Shown: piece after piece, positions 1-10,812 of the stretch
Numbering within the stretch: the first letter of the stretch is position 1
How the letters are laid out: every line of letters starts with the position of its first letter
Source of the DNA: Marinobacter sp. LV10R510-11A
Lineage (GTDB): Bacteria > Pseudomonadota > Gammaproteobacteria > Pseudomonadales > Oleiphilaceae
Reading direction: 5' to 3'
DNA length: 64,000 bases
NCBI RefSeq assembly: GCF_900215155.1
Contig: NZ_LT907980.1
Location: forward strand, 1,674,001-1,738,000
The notes under the pieces: model-generated
Databases searched by the model: none
What the model saw: the letters and a program-made list of their open reading frames with translations, nothing else
What the model was told of the DNA's origin: nothing
Translations under genes and position numbers: made by a program

Positions 1-856
1 AGGGTTTGTTCTGGGCGACGCGAAAGAACTGGCATGGCTATTCCCCGCAAATCAGGACGACTCTCTGGTCAGCGCAGCTAAAGCATTCCTTGAGAAAGCG
101 CACTCAGACGGCACCATCGCACAGCTTTCCGAACGTTTTTACGGCCACTTGGATCACCTGAACTATGTAGGCGCACGCACCTTCATGCATCACGTGGAAA
201 ACCGATTGCCCAGCTACAAAAGCTTATTCAGGGATTACGCCTCCTTATTTGATATGGACTGGCGCCTACTCGCAGCCATTGGTTATCAGGAGTCACACTG
301 GCGCCCCAATGCAACTTCCCCAACGGGGGTTCGTGGGCTAATGATGCTGACGCGCAACACTGCAAACTACATAGGCATCAATAACCGGCTGGATGCAGAA
401 GAGAGCATTCAGGGCGGGGCCAAGTATTTTCGCATGGTTCACGAGAAAATTCCTGAGCGCATCGCCGAGCCAGATCGCACCTGGTTTGCTCTGGCGTCCT
501 ATAACGTGGGCTACGGACACCTGGAAGACGCCCGTAGGCTAACGGAAGGCGCCGGTAAAAACCCAGACCGATGGCTGGATGTGAAAGAGTTCCTACCGCT
601 ACTGGCGCAGAAAGAATGGTACAAAAAGACCCGCTATGGTTACGCCCGTGGCCATGAGCCCGTCCTCTACGTGCAGAATATTCGCCGTTACTATGATGTG
701 CTCGCGCGGATGATGAAGCCGACAGAGGCAATAGCCGCTGCAGACTCTTCGTTCGTCGGCCTAGAGCAGGCCCCTAAAGGCGAACAAGCCGAAGAAGGGG
801 CTGACATGCGAGCCGGACTATCCCCGGAGCTAGGAATGATACCGCCAACACTCTGA
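1..856 (+). CDS. mltF: Membrane-bound lytic murein transglycosylase F, 3' part
   Basis: This is the C-terminal part of MltF, which cleaves the glycan strands of peptidoglycan at the outer membrane. The open frame already runs at base 2, so the start lies outside the window; the first ATG at 149 is internal. The first 50 or so codons read as the end of a periplasmic solute-binding-like domain. The SLT catalytic domain follows, with the general-acid Glu in GYQESHW and the downstream motifs ASYNVGYGH and YVQNIRRYY. The acidic C-terminal tail is typical of the family. The gene converges on recX with 3 bp between stops. The call is secure from the motif set. Confidence 0.93.
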   Translation, partial: GFVLGDAKELAWLFPANQDDSLVSAAKAFLEKAHSDGTIAQLSERFYGHLDHLNYVGARTFMHHVENRLPSYKSLFRDYASLFDMDWRLLAAIGYQESHWRPNATSPTGVRGLMMLTRNTANYIGINNRLDAEESIQGGAKYFRMVHEKIPERIAEPDRTWFALASYNVGYGHLEDARRLTEGAGKNPDRWLDVKEFLPLLAQKEWYKKTRYGYARGHEPVLYVQNIRRYYDVLARMMKPTEAIAAADSSFVGLEQAPKGEQAEEGADMRAGLSPELGMIPPTL

Positions 857-859
857 AGC

Positions 860-1345
860 TTAGATAACAGGATCGATCGGTTCACTGGTCTCAAGCGCCC
901 GTTCCACCTGGCTTGCCGTGAATCCCCGACGGGTAAAAAAACGAGCCTGACGCACTTTTTCGTCCCAGTCGCTACTTAGGTCACGCAAGCCGAAACGTTT
1001 TTCCCTGAGCAAACACGCATTACGGATCCAGTCTGCGTCAGAAAGCTCATCAAGGCAGCTCGGAGTGCGGTGTATACCGCGCTGCTGCAGATCCGCCAGC
1101 ACTCTCAGAGGGCCATAACCCAGATCAATACGGTGGCGAGAGTACACATCTGAAAAACGATCATCATCCAACCAGCCCTTGTTCTCGTAATCATCCAAAA
1201 CCAGCGATATGACTGAGCTATCAAGCTTGCGCTGTCGCAACTTCAGCGTCAGTTCTTGGCGGCTATGCTCACGACGTGCGAGCAATCTCAAAGCAACCGA
1301 GCGTGCCTTGTACTCCTGATCATCGCTATTTTCTTGTTTTGCCAT
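860..1345 (-). CDS. recX: RecA regulatory protein RecX
   Basis: RecX binds RecA filaments and modulates recombination and SOS induction in the cytoplasm. The 161-residue length fits the family. Visible hallmarks are an N-terminal LARREHSRQEL segment, a central GWLDDDRFSDVY segment and a C-terminal FFTRRGF segment, corresponding to the three-helix repeats of RecX. It is not next to recA here; it converges with mltF and is divergent from the DUF349 gene, with 143 bp between starts that must hold both promoters. No truncation is visible. Confidence 0.9.
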   Translation of the reverse strand: MAKQENSDDQEYKARSVALRLLARREHSRQELTLKLRQRKLDSSVISLVLDDYENKGWLDDDRFSDVYSRHRIDLGYGPLRVLADLQQRGIHRTPSCLDELSDADWIRNACLLREKRFGLRDLSSDWDEKVRQARFFTRRGFTASQVERALETSEPIDPVI

Positions 1346-1488
1346 TCACCCCTTCCCGCAAACGCTCACAAAACGCTAAACTAGCCCCGCGTTTCATATC
1401 TACCCGGCTCTTTGATGAGCGCCGATGGCCGGTATCGGCTTACTTTGCCCGACACCGTAGACTGGTTTCAATCCCTAAGGATATCTTC

Positions 1489-3960
1489 ATGGCTGCATTC
1501 TTCCAGAAACTGTTTAAATCTCGTAAGCCCACCGCACCCGCCCGCAAAGCGCCAGCTCGCACGCAGCCAATTGCTGCACCAGCGGAAGACAAGCGCGCAG
1601 AGCTAAAAAAAGAGCGACGGGAAGAGCAGCTTCAGACCTTACAATCCAGCCCAACTCAGGACGTCGCAGCTGGCCTTGCTGTAGAGGGTTTAACGGCAGA
1701 CATCCGGCTCAGAGCAGCCGACCTGTTACTGGATGCGGAACTCATTCAGCGCGTACAAAAGCAGGCGAAAGGGCGCGACAAAAGTGTGTATCAAGTAGTG
1801 CGGCAAAAGCTGCAGGTTATCCGCGAAGAGCAGGCCCATCAGGAGGTCATTTCCGGGACCATTACGTCACTAATCAGTAGCGCACGCGACCAGGCGAAAA
1901 GCGACGATACCAAACTCTACGGGGCTCGCCTGGACACACTTCTCAGCCATTGGGGCACAGTAGAATCCAGTGCAACGCCAAACCAATTAAGCGAGTTTCT
2001 TGAATCGGCACACCGCTGCCGAGAGCGGCTATCTGACATGCAAGCGGCTCAGGATGCAGAGAAATACCAGCGTGAACAGCGCCTACAACGTGAGGAAACC
2101 CTCGAGCTGATGGCTCAAACCCTGGACGAACTCCGACATCAGCCAACCGAAACACTCGCCTCCTTGGCTTCGCTGGACGCTCTCCAGAAAACTCAAGAAA
2201 ACCGTTGGCTGGAAGCAACCCGCGATACCCAAGTTGAAAAACAGCAGCAGAAAACCTACGAATCCTCCATGATGGCGCTGCGCAACTATACAAATGCCAT
2301 TCGCCATATCGGCCAAGCACAAGACTCATTGCTCGCCATCGCGGCCGTTGATGTTCAGGACGCGACCCCTGAAGACCAACAACGTGCTGCGGATCTACTG
2401 AAACAGATTAACTGGCCGGAAGGCTTCCCTACTCCGGATGTGCTGGAGCCTGCACGCAAGCAGGCGGGAAAGCCGAAAGCGCCTAGTAAAAGCGGCGAAG
2501 ACCAAAAGCAGCAACAGCTGTCCTCAGAAAGCCTGAAAACGACTCTTGATAAACTGGAAGAAACCCTTGAAGCCAAACAGCTCAAGGAGTCTCGTCAGCT
2601 TCTGAAGACCGCACAGCAATTTTTGAAAAGCCTTGATCACCGCAACAACAAAAACTTTCAGGCCCGCATGCAACTGCTTACCGGCCAGCTCAGGGAACTG
2701 ACTGACTGGCAGGGGTTTGCCACCGAGCCCAAACAGATTGCCCTTTGTGAACAGATGGAATATCTGGCAGAACAACCTATTGAGCCAGAAGCAAAATCCG
2801 AGCGCATAAAAGAACTTCAAAATGAATGGCGGGAGCTGGGTGGTTCGTCAGACCGCACCTTGTGGTCACGCTTCAAACAGGCATCGGACAAAGCGTATGA
2901 GCCGTGCAAGACTTACTTCAAAGCTAAGTCCGGATTGAAGCAGGCGAACCTAGAGAAGCGCAAGACGATCTGCACCGAACTGGAGCATTTTGTGAGTGCC
3001 GCAGACTGGAGCACGATTGATTGGAAGGCTGTCGAGCACATTCTGCAGACCGCCCGTCAGGAATGGAAATCCGCCTGGCCGGTAGAGTTCCGGGACAACC
3101 GCCAAGTACAGAAGCAGTTTGATGATCTGCTCAGAAAGCTCAAGACGCCCATCGATCAGGAGCGCATAAAAAATGAAGCGCTTAAGCTGGAAATCGTTGA
3201 GCAGGCACGGGCTTTGACGGAGCACGAACCGCTATCAGAAGCCATGAACAAGGCGAAAGCGCTGCAGTCAGACTGGAAAGCTGTCGGCATTACACGCCAC
3301 AGGGAAGACCGGAAACTATGGCAGGCATTTCGCAAGGCCTGTGACGAGATATTTACGCGCCGTGAAACAGAACGTTCGGAACAGCAGCAAGTGACAAAGG
3401 AAGCTGATACCGCCGCTGAAACTCTGCTTCAAGAGATTGCCGATGTAAGCTCTACCCAAGACGGGCAAGCACTGGATCAGGCCATCACTGCCCTTCGTAG
3501 CCTCGATGCGTCCCAAACGTCTGCGGCCGTAAGGGAGCAAATCCAAAGAGAGAAGCAGCGATTGAGCCAGGCTGCTACAGCACAAAAGCTGAAATCAGGC
3601 ATCGCTGAATGGCAGGCGCTTGTGCTTGCCCGCACTGAAGGCGATGTGCCTGCGGATGCTCTGCCAGGCAAATGGCCAGCTCTCGCAGAAAGGACGGGAG
3701 AACTGAATGATCAAGAAATTGTCATTCGCGCAGAAATTCTTGCGGAGATGCCCTCGCCAGAAGCAGACCAAGCAAAACGCATGGAAATACAGGTTAAGCG
3801 GCTAGCCGAAGGCATGGGAGCCACTGAAAAAACCGACAGCGCCCTCCAGAGCGTTGAGGGCTTGGTAGCCGGTTGGTGCATCAAACCGGCTGGCGACGGA
3901 GCAGATCCGACGCTGGCAGGCCGTTTGAACAAGGTTTTGGACAACCTGATCGCAAACTGA
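1489..3960 (+). CDS. DUF349 domain protein, coiled-coil rich
   Basis: This is an 823-residue cytoplasmic protein of unknown function. The frame is open from 1276, but that would overlap recX; the ATG at 1489 has AAGGA seven bases upstream and starts a basic N-terminus (MAAFFQKLFKSRK). The protein is mostly charged helix with several DUF349-type repeats, recognisable by segments such as LQNEWRELG, LWSRFKQA, LQSDWKAVG and LWQAFRKACDEIF (about residues 440-640). Long Gln/Glu/Lys-rich stretches suggest coiled coil. It is a single-gene unit followed by a strong terminator. The family is common in Pseudomonas relatives; I know of no established biochemical role. Confidence 0.85.
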   Translation: MAAFFQKLFKSRKPTAPARKAPARTQPIAAPAEDKRAELKKERREEQLQTLQSSPTQDVAAGLAVEGLTADIRLRAADLLLDAELIQRVQKQAKGRDKSVYQVVRQKLQVIREEQAHQEVISGTITSLISSARDQAKSDDTKLYGARLDTLLSHWGTVESSATPNQLSEFLESAHRCRERLSDMQAAQDAEKYQREQRLQREETLELMAQTLDELRHQPTETLASLASLDALQKTQENRWLEATRDTQVEKQQQKTYESSMMALRNYTNAIRHIGQAQDSLLAIAAVDVQDATPEDQQRAADLLKQINWPEGFPTPDVLEPARKQAGKPKAPSKSGEDQKQQQLSSESLKTTLDKLEETLEAKQLKESRQLLKTAQQFLKSLDHRNNKNFQARMQLLTGQLRELTDWQGFATEPKQIALCEQMEYLAEQPIEPEAKSERIKELQNEWRELGGSSDRTLWSRFKQASDKAYEPCKTYFKAKSGLKQANLEKRKTICTELEHFVSAADWSTIDWKAVEHILQTARQEWKSAWPVEFRDNRQVQKQFDDLLRKLKTPIDQERIKNEALKLEIVEQARALTEHEPLSEAMNKAKALQSDWKAVGITRHREDRKLWQAFRKACDEIFTRRETERSEQQQVTKEADTAAETLLQEIADVSSTQDGQALDQAITALRSLDASQTSAAVREQIQREKQRLSQAATAQKLKSGIAEWQALVLARTEGDVPADALPGKWPALAERTGELNDQEIVIRAEILAEMPSPEADQAKRMEIQVKRLAEGMGATEKTDSALQSVEGLVAGWCIKPAGDGADPTLAGRLNKVLDNLIAN

Positions 3961-3995
3961 GCATAAGAGCCCTACTCTCGCTGATGCTCTCTAAC

Positions 3996-4033
3996 AAAAT
4001 CCCTGGCGCTCTCAACGGCGGCCAGGGATTTTT
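3996..4033 (+). terminator. Rho-independent terminator after the DUF349 gene
   Basis: The arms aaaatccctggc and gccagggattttt form a 12-bp stem with a short loop and end in a T run. It ends the DUF349 transcript and separates it from the beta-oxidation pair. Confidence 0.85.
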
Positions 4034-4162
4034 CTTTCATCCTCCTGAGCAATTTCGCCAATCCGATTGGCAGGGCGCGTCATTACCCACAACGCTACCA
4101 AAGGGCTATGGTGATACCTCTTATACGTAAACCCCCAAGCAATAATCATCAGAGGACAAGCA

Positions 4163-5371
4163 ATGACCACCGAGGCGTATATCTTCGATGCGGTCCGCAC
4201 TCCCAGAGGGCGTGGCAAAAAAGACGGATCACTGCACAGTGTTAAACCTATTACACTACTAACCACCGTGCTCAATGCGCTGCAGCAGAGAAACAACCTG
4301 GATACCTCTCAGGTAGACGATATTGTTCTTGGTTGCGTTACCGCTGTTGGCGACCAAGGCGCAGACATTGCCAAAACCGCTGCGCTTGCTGCTGACTGGG
4401 ACGAGAGTGTATCCGGCGTCACCCTCAACCGATTCTGCGCTTCAGGCCTAGAAGCCGTTAACCTGGCCGCCATGAAAGTTCGTTCTGGCTGGGAAGACCT
4501 GATTGTTGCCGGTGGCGTCGAGTCTATGTCCCGCATCCCTATGGGCTCTGATGGCGGCGCCTGGGCAATGGACCCCCACACCAATATGCATACCGGCTTT
4601 ATGCCCCAGGGCATTGGCGCAGATCTGATCGCCACGCTGGATGGCTTCAGTCGTGAGGATGTTGACGGCTTCGCGGTGAAATCACAGCAAAAAGCGGCCA
4701 ACGCCTGGAAGAACGGCTACTTTGCCAAATCAATCGTGCCTGTTACCGACCAGAGCGGCGTCGTCATTCTGGATCGCGATGAGCACATCCGGGGCGACAC
4801 CACCGTAGAGTCCCTTTCCGGCCTTAAGCCTTCCTTCCAGATGATGGGCGAAATGGGCTTTAATAGTGTAGCCCGTGAAAAATACCACTACGTGGAAACC
4901 ATCAACCACGTTCACCATGCGGGCAACTCCTCCGGCATGGTAGATGGCGCAACCTGCCTGCTGATCGGCAGTGAAGCAAAAGGCAAGGCCCTAGGCCTCA
5001 AGCCACGTGCCCGTATCGTGGCCACTGCCGTTACCAGCACAGACCCCACCATCATGCTTACCGGCCCTGCCCCAGCCACCCGCAAGGCACTGGAAAAAGC
5101 TGGCATGACCGTCGATCAGATTGATCTATTTGAAGTAAACGAAGCCTTTGCCGCTGTGGTGATGCGCTTCCAGAAGGAACTCTCGATTCCAGATGAAAAA
5201 GTGAACGTGAACGGCGGCGCAATCGCCATGGGCCACCCTCTCGGCGCTACCGGCGCGATGATTGTCGGCACGCTGCTGGATGAACTGGAGCGCCGTGATT
5301 TGCGCTTCGGCCTGGCGACTTTGTGCGTCGGCGGCGGCATGGGCATTGCCACCATCATTGAGCGGGTCTGA
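4163..5371 (+). CDS. Acetyl-CoA C-acyltransferase (thiolase)
   Basis: A thiolase-II family enzyme that releases acetyl-CoA from 3-ketoacyl-CoA in fatty-acid oxidation, or makes the reverse condensation. At 402 residues it has full family length. The acylated Cys is C92 in [10 protein letters not shown], the His is in [14 protein letters not shown], and the C-terminal catalytic Cys is in LCVGGGMG. A ribosome site (agaggac) precedes the ATG. It lies 32 bp upstream of a FadJ-like multifunctional protein, so the two probably form a FadI/FadJ-like trifunctional complex. Chain-length preference cannot be read from sequence. Confidence 0.92.
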   Translation: MTTEAYIFDAVRTPRGRGKKDGSLHSVKPITLLTTVLNALQQRNNLDTSQVDDIVLGCVTAVGDQGADIAKTAALAADWDESVSGVTLNRFCASGLEAVNLAAMKVRSGWEDLIVAGGVESMSRIPMGSDGGAWAMDPHTNMHTGFMPQGIGADLIATLDGFSREDVDGFAVKSQQKAANAWKNGYFAKSIVPVTDQSGVVILDRDEHIRGDTTVESLSGLKPSFQMMGEMGFNSVAREKYHYVETINHVHHAGNSSGMVDGATCLLIGSEAKGKALGLKPRARIVATAVTSTDPTIMLTGPAPATRKALEKAGMTVDQIDLFEVNEAFAAVVMRFQKELSIPDEKVNVNGGAIAMGHPLGATGAMIVGTLLDELERRDLRFGLATLCVGGGMGIATIIERV

Positions 5372-5403
5372 CCCCCACACTTTTTCTGTAAGGAGAACCG
5401 AAT

Positions 5404-7554
5404 ATGAGTGCCATTCGCTACGAACTGGGTTCAGATCAGATTCTGACCCTCACCATCGATATGCCGGGACAATCCGCCAACACCATGAACGCGGCGTTCC
5501 GTGAAGCTCTCAACGAAACCGTTCCCAGGGTTCAGGGCGACCTAGACAACATCTGCGGCATTATTGTTGCCTCTGCCAAGAAGACCTTCTTTGCCGGCGG
5601 AGACCTGAACGAAATTCACAAAGTTACCCGCGACGATGCTCAGGCCTTTGAAGACATGGTCAACGGCATGAAAGCCCAGATGCGGGCACTGGAAACCTGC
5701 GGTAAACCCGTAGTGGCCGCAATCAACGGCACTGCACTGGGTGGCGGCTTGGAAATTGCCCTAGCCTGTCATCACCGCATCGTTTTGAACGACGACCGCA
5801 TTCAGCTGGGCCTCCCTGAAGTAACACTTGGCCTTCTGCCCGGTGGCGGCGGTACTCAGCGCCTGCCCAGAATGATTGGTTTGGAAGCGGCTTTCCCGCT
5901 TCTGATGGAAGGCAAAAAGCTACGCCCTAAGGCTGCCCTGAAAGCCGGAATGATTGATGAACTGGCCGATTCAGTAGAAGACATGATGGCCAAGGCAAGA
6001 GCCTTTATTGAAGCCAACCCTAAGTGCCAGCAGCCCTGGGATAAGAAGGGCTTCAAACTTCCAGGTGGCGCGCCTCATCACCCAGCGATGGCGCAGAAAC
6101 TGGCGATTGCGCCTGCCATGCTGAAGCAGAAAACCAAAGGCTGCTACCCGGCACCAGAGCGCATTATGGCCGCGGCTGTTGAAGGCGCACAGGTAGATTT
6201 CGATAACGGTAGCCTGATTGAAACCCGCTATTTTGCCGAGCTGGTAACTGGCCAAGTCGCCAAGAACATGACCGGCACGTTCTGGTTTCAGCTCAACACC
6301 ATTAATGGAGGCGGTAGCCGTCCGGAAGGAGTGGAGAAGGCGTCCTTTAAAAAGGTTGGTGTACTAGGTGCAGGCATGATGGGCGCAGGCATCGCCTATT
6401 CCACTGCCAGCCGCGGTATGGAAGTCGTTCTTAAAGACGTTTCTGTCGAGGGCGCCGAAAAAGGCAAGAGCTACTCTGAAAACCTGCTGGCGAAGAAAGT
6501 AAGCCGCGGTCGTATGACTGAAGAAGAGAAGGCGGAAGTGCTGGGTCGTATCAAGGCCACAGATTCTGCCGCCGACCTGGAAGGCTGTGATTTGGTTATC
6601 GAAGCTGTGTTTGAAGACAGCGACCTAAAAGCGAAAGTGACTGCAGAAGCCGAGCCAAAGCTGGTCAAAAACGGCATCTTTGCTTCCAACACCTCGACCA
6701 TCCCCATTACCCAGTTGGCTAAGGCTTCTGACAAGCCAGAAAACTTCATCGGGCTGCACTTTTTCTCACCCGTCGACAAAATGATGCTTGTAGAGATCAT
6801 TGTTGGTGATAAAACGTCGGATGAAACTCTCGCAAGAGCCTTCGATTACGTTCAGCAGATTGGCAAAATTCCTGTGGTTGTTAACGACAGCCGCGGCTTC
6901 TTCACTTCCCGCGTGTTCGGCACCTTCGTAAATGAAGGCATTTGCATGCTGGGCGAAGGTATACACCCAGCCAGCATCGATAACGCCGGTTTGCTGGCAG
7001 GCATGCCCGTCGGCCCTCTGACGATTAGCGATGAAGTCAGCCTTACTCTTATGCAACACGTTCGCGATCAGAGCAAAAAGGACGTAGAAGCAGCTGGCGG
7101 CACCTGGACTGCACACCCCGCAGAAGCCATCATCGACCAGATGGTTAACGACTACGGTCGCAAAGGTAAATCTGCTGGCGCCGGTTTCTATGATTACCCA
7201 GCCAAGGGCAAGAAGCACTTCTGGCCAGAGCTTGAAACACTCTACGTGGATCAAGACAAAGCCAGCCAGGTGAAACTGCAGGATCTAAAAGACCGAATCT
7301 TGTTCATTCAGGCGATTGAAACTGTTCGCTGCCTAGAAGAAGGCGTGTTACGCACCGTAGAAGATGCCAACATTGGCAGCATCTTCGGTATTGGGTACGC
7401 ACCTTGGACTGGCGGCGCCATACAGTTTATTAACCAGTATGGCGTGAGAGCGTTTACCGAGCGAGCCAAAGAACTGGCTGCAGCTCACGGCGAGCGTTTT
7501 GCTCCACCTGCTCTGTTGCTAGAGCATGCAGAGCAAAAAAAGCTGTTCACCTAA
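5404..7554 (+). CDS. FadJ-like enoyl-CoA hydratase / 3-hydroxyacyl-CoA dehydrogenase
   Basis: A 716-residue bifunctional beta-oxidation enzyme. The N-terminal crotonase domain (about residues 10-210) carries [11 protein letters not shown] and the glycine-rich [14 protein letters not shown] stretch. The NAD-binding dehydrogenase domain starts near residue 315 with [14 protein letters not shown], followed by [11 protein letters not shown] with the catalytic His and by [12 protein letters not shown]-terminal dehydrogenase domain ends the protein. AAGGAG precedes the ATG. Together with the upstream thiolase it completes one turn of fatty-acid oxidation. The length matches FadJ/FadB; I do not assign one symbol over the other. 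Confidence 0.92.
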   Translation: MSAIRYELGSDQILTLTIDMPGQSANTMNAAFREALNETVPRVQGDLDNICGIIVASAKKTFFAGGDLNEIHKVTRDDAQAFEDMVNGMKAQMRALETCGKPVVAAINGTALGGGLEIALACHHRIVLNDDRIQLGLPEVTLGLLPGGGGTQRLPRMIGLEAAFPLLMEGKKLRPKAALKAGMIDELADSVEDMMAKARAFIEANPKCQQPWDKKGFKLPGGAPHHPAMAQKLAIAPAMLKQKTKGCYPAPERIMAAAVEGAQVDFDNGSLIETRYFAELVTGQVAKNMTGTFWFQLNTINGGGSRPEGVEKASFKKVGVLGAGMMGAGIAYSTASRGMEVVLKDVSVEGAEKGKSYSENLLAKKVSRGRMTEEEKAEVLGRIKATDSAADLEGCDLVIEAVFEDSDLKAKVTAEAEPKLVKNGIFASNTSTIPITQLAKASDKPENFIGLHFFSPVDKMMLVEIIVGDKTSDETLARAFDYVQQIGKIPVVVNDSRGFFTSRVFGTFVNEGICMLGEGIHPASIDNAGLLAGMPVGPLTISDEVSLTLMQHVRDQSKKDVEAAGGTWTAHPAEAIIDQMVNDYGRKGKSAGAGFYDYPAKGKKHFWPELETLYVDQDKASQVKLQDLKDRILFIQAIETVRCLEEGVLRTVEDANIGSIFGIGYAPWTGGAIQFINQYGVRAFTERAKELAAAHGERFAPPALLLEHAEQKKLFT

Positions 7555-7563
7555 GGTGACCGA

Positions 7564-7596
7564 ATGGCGGAGGGCCAGCCCCTCCGCCATATTCTC
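7564..7596 (+). terminator. Stem-loop terminator after the beta-oxidation pair
   Basis: The 10-bp arms atggcggagg and cctccgccat are perfectly complementary and can extend through ggg/ccc in the loop. The following tract is only weakly T-rich, so efficiency is uncertain. The next 250 bases before prc hold no gene I can support. Confidence 0.6.
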
Positions 7597-7852
7597 TATC
7601 TGCAGTACTTAAAACTGGCCGCGTCCAGCTACTGCCACCACATCGCTCGTTTTGTCTGAACCTACCGCAGCCCCCTGAAATACCTGCGGTTTTTGACGTT
7701 TTCCCAACGAGTTCATGGACATATTGTCACGAACCGATACGCCATGCCTATAGCAACGGGTGTAGCCCTTGCCTACAATAAATCCATAAGCCCACGGGTT
7801 AACCGATTCCAGATCCGTCTGGCGGGTACCCAGCATCGTCAGGTATGTCTAT

Positions 7853-10024
7853 ATGACCATCGCGGAAAAAACATCTGCCCGTAACGCGCCTTTCAAAGTT
7901 TGCAGGATGAGTGTGTGCAAGGTGCTCACCGTCGCCCTGCTCTTGTCAGCACCATTTGGAGTGCAGGCAAAAGCGGTCGAACCGGAAGCGTATACACCGG
8001 TTGCGCCAACGATTGACCAGGCACGAGCGAATATTCTCATTGCTCGGCAGCTGCAGTTCACCCATTTTCGCGACCTGGGCATCAGCGACAAACTGTCTGG
8101 TGATGTATTTGATGCCTACCTGAACTACCTGGATGGCCAGAGAGTTTATCTGATTGGTAGCGATATACTGGCCCTCGAAAAAATCAAAAATCGCTTAGGG
8201 TCTGCCCTCAAAACAGGCCAGCTGCAGCCAGGTTTCGATATTTACAATTTGGTTCAGAAACGCATCATAGAGCGCCTTCAGTTTGCCCTTGCGACCCTTG
8301 ATGCGGGCATTTCGAACTTAGACTTCAGCTCAAGCGAGAGCATTCTGCTTGATCGCTCGGAAGCCCAGTGGGAGCCCGACAAACAAGCGCTTGATGAACT
8401 GTGGAACAAACGCATTAAAAACGCTGTGCTTGCCCAGCGCCTTAACGGCACGGACGACGACACCATCACAGACACTCTGAAGCGCCGTTATGAAGGCCAG
8501 CTAAAGCGCGCTTATCAAGCCCGCAGCGAAGATGCCTTTCAGGCCTACATGAATGCGTTTACCGGCATGTGGGACCCACACACGTCCTATTTTTCACCAC
8601 GCACCTCTGAAAACTTCAACATCAACATGAGCCTTTCGCTAGAGGGTATTGGCGCGGTTCTGCAGGCGGATAACGAGTACACCAAAGTTGTCAGATTGGT
8701 TCCCGGTGGCCCTGCATCCAAGCAAGGCCAGCTCAAGCCCGCCGACAGAATTGTCTCGGTGGCACAGGAAGACGAGAAACCGGTTAACGTGATCGGCTGG
8801 CGCCTAGATGAAGTAGTCGATCTTATCCGAGGGCCGCGCAACTCCGTGGTTACGCTTGAGGTAGTACCTGCCAGCGCAACGGACGAAACCCTGACCAAAT
8901 CCATCGCCATTAACCGTGATGAGGTCAAACTGGAAGAGCAAAGCGCAAGCAAAGACACCATCGAGTTTGAGCGCAATGGCGAAAAATACACCATTGGTGT
9001 CATTACCATCCCCACGTTCTACGCTGATTTCCAGGCCATGCAGGCAGGAGACCCCAATTACAAGAGCACTACCCGTGATGTACGCAAGCTGATTGCGGAA
9101 CTGCAACAAGATGGAGTAAACGGCTTGGTAATGGATCTTCGCAACAATGGCGGCGGCGCGTTGCACGAGGCGAACGACCTGGTCGGCCTGTTTATCGATA
9201 CCGGCCCCACGGTGCAGATTCGTAACTCTAGCAATGAAGTCCAGGTGCTTAATGATACCGATGCATCAGTCTCTTACGACGGACCCTTGGTGGTGCTTAC
9301 CAATCGCATGAGCGCCTCTGCCTCCGAGATTTTTGCTGGCGCGATCCAGGACTATGGTCGCGGTTTGGTTGTTGGGTCGCAAACGTTTGGCAAAGGCACG
9401 GTACAAGCTGTTCGCCCGCTTAATCACGGCCAGCTCAAGATCACTCAGTCAAAGTTCTATCGTGTATCGGGGGGCTCAACTCAGCATAAAGGCGTGATTC
9501 CGGATATCGAAATACCTTCGCGCATCGACAAAACCCGTATCGGTGAGGATGCATTGGATCACGCTCTGCCTTGGGATCAGATCGACGCAGTTCCCCATAC
9601 GCGATATTTCGATTTTAGCGGCATTATCGAAGATCTCCGCAAGCGGCACGAGGATCGCTTTGCCAGCAGCCCGGAGTTCAGCCTTCTTCAGCAGGAAATC
9701 AACTTCCTGGAAGAGCAGCGCCAAAGAGAAACCGTGAGCCTGAATATAGACGAGCGCACTACCCAACAGGAACAGATCGAGCGCACCCAGTTGAGCATTT
9801 CCAATGCGCGCCGGGAGCTGCGTGGCGAGGAGCCTTTCGAGTCCTTGGACGAGCTTGAAGACTGGCAGGATCAGCAAGCTGCGGATTTGGATACGTCCGA
9901 CGAAGAATTGGATTTTGTGATTCGCGAAGGCGGACACATTATGGCAGACATGCTGGAACTGGATAATAAGATGGCCTCTATCCTTACGCCACAACAGTTT
10001 GCAGCTCAGGCAAAAGCACCGTAA
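7853..10024 (+). CDS. prc: Carboxy-terminal processing protease (tail-specific protease)
   Basis: Prc/Tsp is a periplasmic serine protease that degrades or trims proteins from their C-termini. The 723-residue protein has a signal-like segment (VLTVALLLSAPFGVQAKA) after about 20 residues, so the true start may be the internal ATG at 7907. An N-terminal helical domain is followed by a PDZ domain (around residues 250-340, SLSLEGIGAVL onward) and the S41 catalytic domain. The predicted dyad is S489 in SASASEIF and K514 in TFGKGTVQ, spaced 25 residues as in E. coli Tsp. The C-terminal DUF3340-type helical region is present. The downstream regulator gene begins at the last base of the stop codon. 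Confidence 0.93.
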   Translation: MTIAEKTSARNAPFKVCRMSVCKVLTVALLLSAPFGVQAKAVEPEAYTPVAPTIDQARANILIARQLQFTHFRDLGISDKLSGDVFDAYLNYLDGQRVYLIGSDILALEKIKNRLGSALKTGQLQPGFDIYNLVQKRIIERLQFALATLDAGISNLDFSSSESILLDRSEAQWEPDKQALDELWNKRIKNAVLAQRLNGTDDDTITDTLKRRYEGQLKRAYQARSEDAFQAYMNAFTGMWDPHTSYFSPRTSENFNINMSLSLEGIGAVLQADNEYTKVVRLVPGGPASKQGQLKPADRIVSVAQEDEKPVNVIGWRLDEVVDLIRGPRNSVVTLEVVPASATDETLTKSIAINRDEVKLEEQSASKDTIEFERNGEKYTIGVITIPTFYADFQAMQAGDPNYKSTTRDVRKLIAELQQDGVNGLVMDLRNNGGGALHEANDLVGLFIDTGPTVQIRNSSNEVQVLNDTDASVSYDGPLVVLTNRMSASASEIFAGAIQDYGRGLVVGSQTFGKGTVQAVRPLNHGQLKITQSKFYRVSGGSTQHKGVIPDIEIPSRIDKTRIGEDALDHALPWDQIDAVPHTRYFDFSGIIEDLRKRHEDRFASSPEFSLLQQEINFLEEQRQRETVSLNIDERTTQQEQIERTQLSISNARRELRGEEPFESLDELEDWQDQQAADLDTSDEELDFVIREGGHIMADMLELDNKMASILTPQQFAAQAKAP

Positions 10025-10812
10025 TGGTCGAGAAAACCGAAAAACAGGACAGCAACGACCAGGAGAGCCATAGCAGGGCACGTGCCCTGCAGGACATGTT
10101 GCTGGATGCACTCCACGCCATGCGTTCCCAAGAGGAAGTTGACGGGCTGCGCAAACCGACCGTGTCGGAAAAAGCACCAGAAGGCATCATTGACCGACTG
10201 GCCAGTCTGACCGGATCGGCTTTCCGATTTGGAGCACGCGCCACTGACACTTCACTGCGAGTAGGCCGGGCGCTCATCAACTCCCAGGATCAGCTTCGGG
10301 CCATGCTGGCAGCAGGGCAATCTCTGAAAGACATCCGGGAAGTCGCCGGGCTGACTCTATCGGAAATGAGCGAAGCGCTCGATCTTCGCGACAAGTCCGT
10401 TCTCGAGGCCATCGAAAACGGCACGACTACGCTCTCTTTTGAGCTAATTCTTCGCCTAACCTCCCTGATCGCGCGGAACGACCCCATCCCGTTTATCATG
10501 CGCACCACTCGGAACTATAATCCCGAGGTCTGGCAAATCCTGAACGACTGGGGCGTAGCAAGAGTGCCACTGCAGTTTGAGCGGGAGCGGGAATTTATAA
10601 ACATTTTCCGCCGCCATGATTCTGCGCGAACGCTCTCAGATGAAGGCTTTCGCAAGGTGTTGGAGTTCACCCGGCAGAGTTTTGAGATGTCACTGCACTT
10701 CGTGGAAGACCAAGAAAGACAAATCGAGGAATTTCGCGCCAGCTTTGCCGCACAACAGAGCGAGCTGCCGGACAGCAAAGCTTCCGTCGATAAAAAACCA
10801 TCAGCCAAATAG
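10024..10812 (+). CDS. Helix-turn-helix protein downstream of prc
   Basis: A 262-residue cytoplasmic protein whose middle part (about residues 98-150, SLKDIREVAGLTLSEMSEAL onward) matches an XRE-type helix-turn-helix. The N-terminus is charged and the C-terminus is a long helix (FEMSLHFVEDQERQIEEF) that could dimerise. The ATG overlaps the prc stop as TAATG, so the two are translationally coupled and probably co-transcribed. Its 3' end overlaps the convergent mtnA gene by 12 bp. Target genes are unknown; control of prc or envelope genes is only an inference from position. Confidence 0.75.
   Translation: MVEKTEKQDSNDQESHSRARALQDMLLDALHAMRSQEEVDGLRKPTVSEKAPEGIIDRLASLTGSAFRFGARATDTSLRVGRALINSQDQLRAMLAAGQSLKDIREVAGLTLSEMSEALDLRDKSVLEAIENGTTTLSFELILRLTSLIARNDPIPFIMRTTRNYNPEVWQILNDWGVARVPLQFEREREFINIFRRHDSARTLSDEGFRKVLEFTRQSFEMSLHFVEDQERQIEEFRASFAAQQSELPDSKASVDKKPSAK

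Noticed and set aside
1276..1488. N-terminal extension of the DUF349 protein
   Set aside because: It overlaps recX and its composition is unlike the rest; the ATG at 1489 has a proper ribosome site.
7609..7836. Minus-strand 75-residue frame between the beta-oxidation pair and prc
   Set aside because: It contains NPWAYGF, vaguely like an outer-membrane protein end, but it has no good ribosome site or full domain; at most it is a relic.
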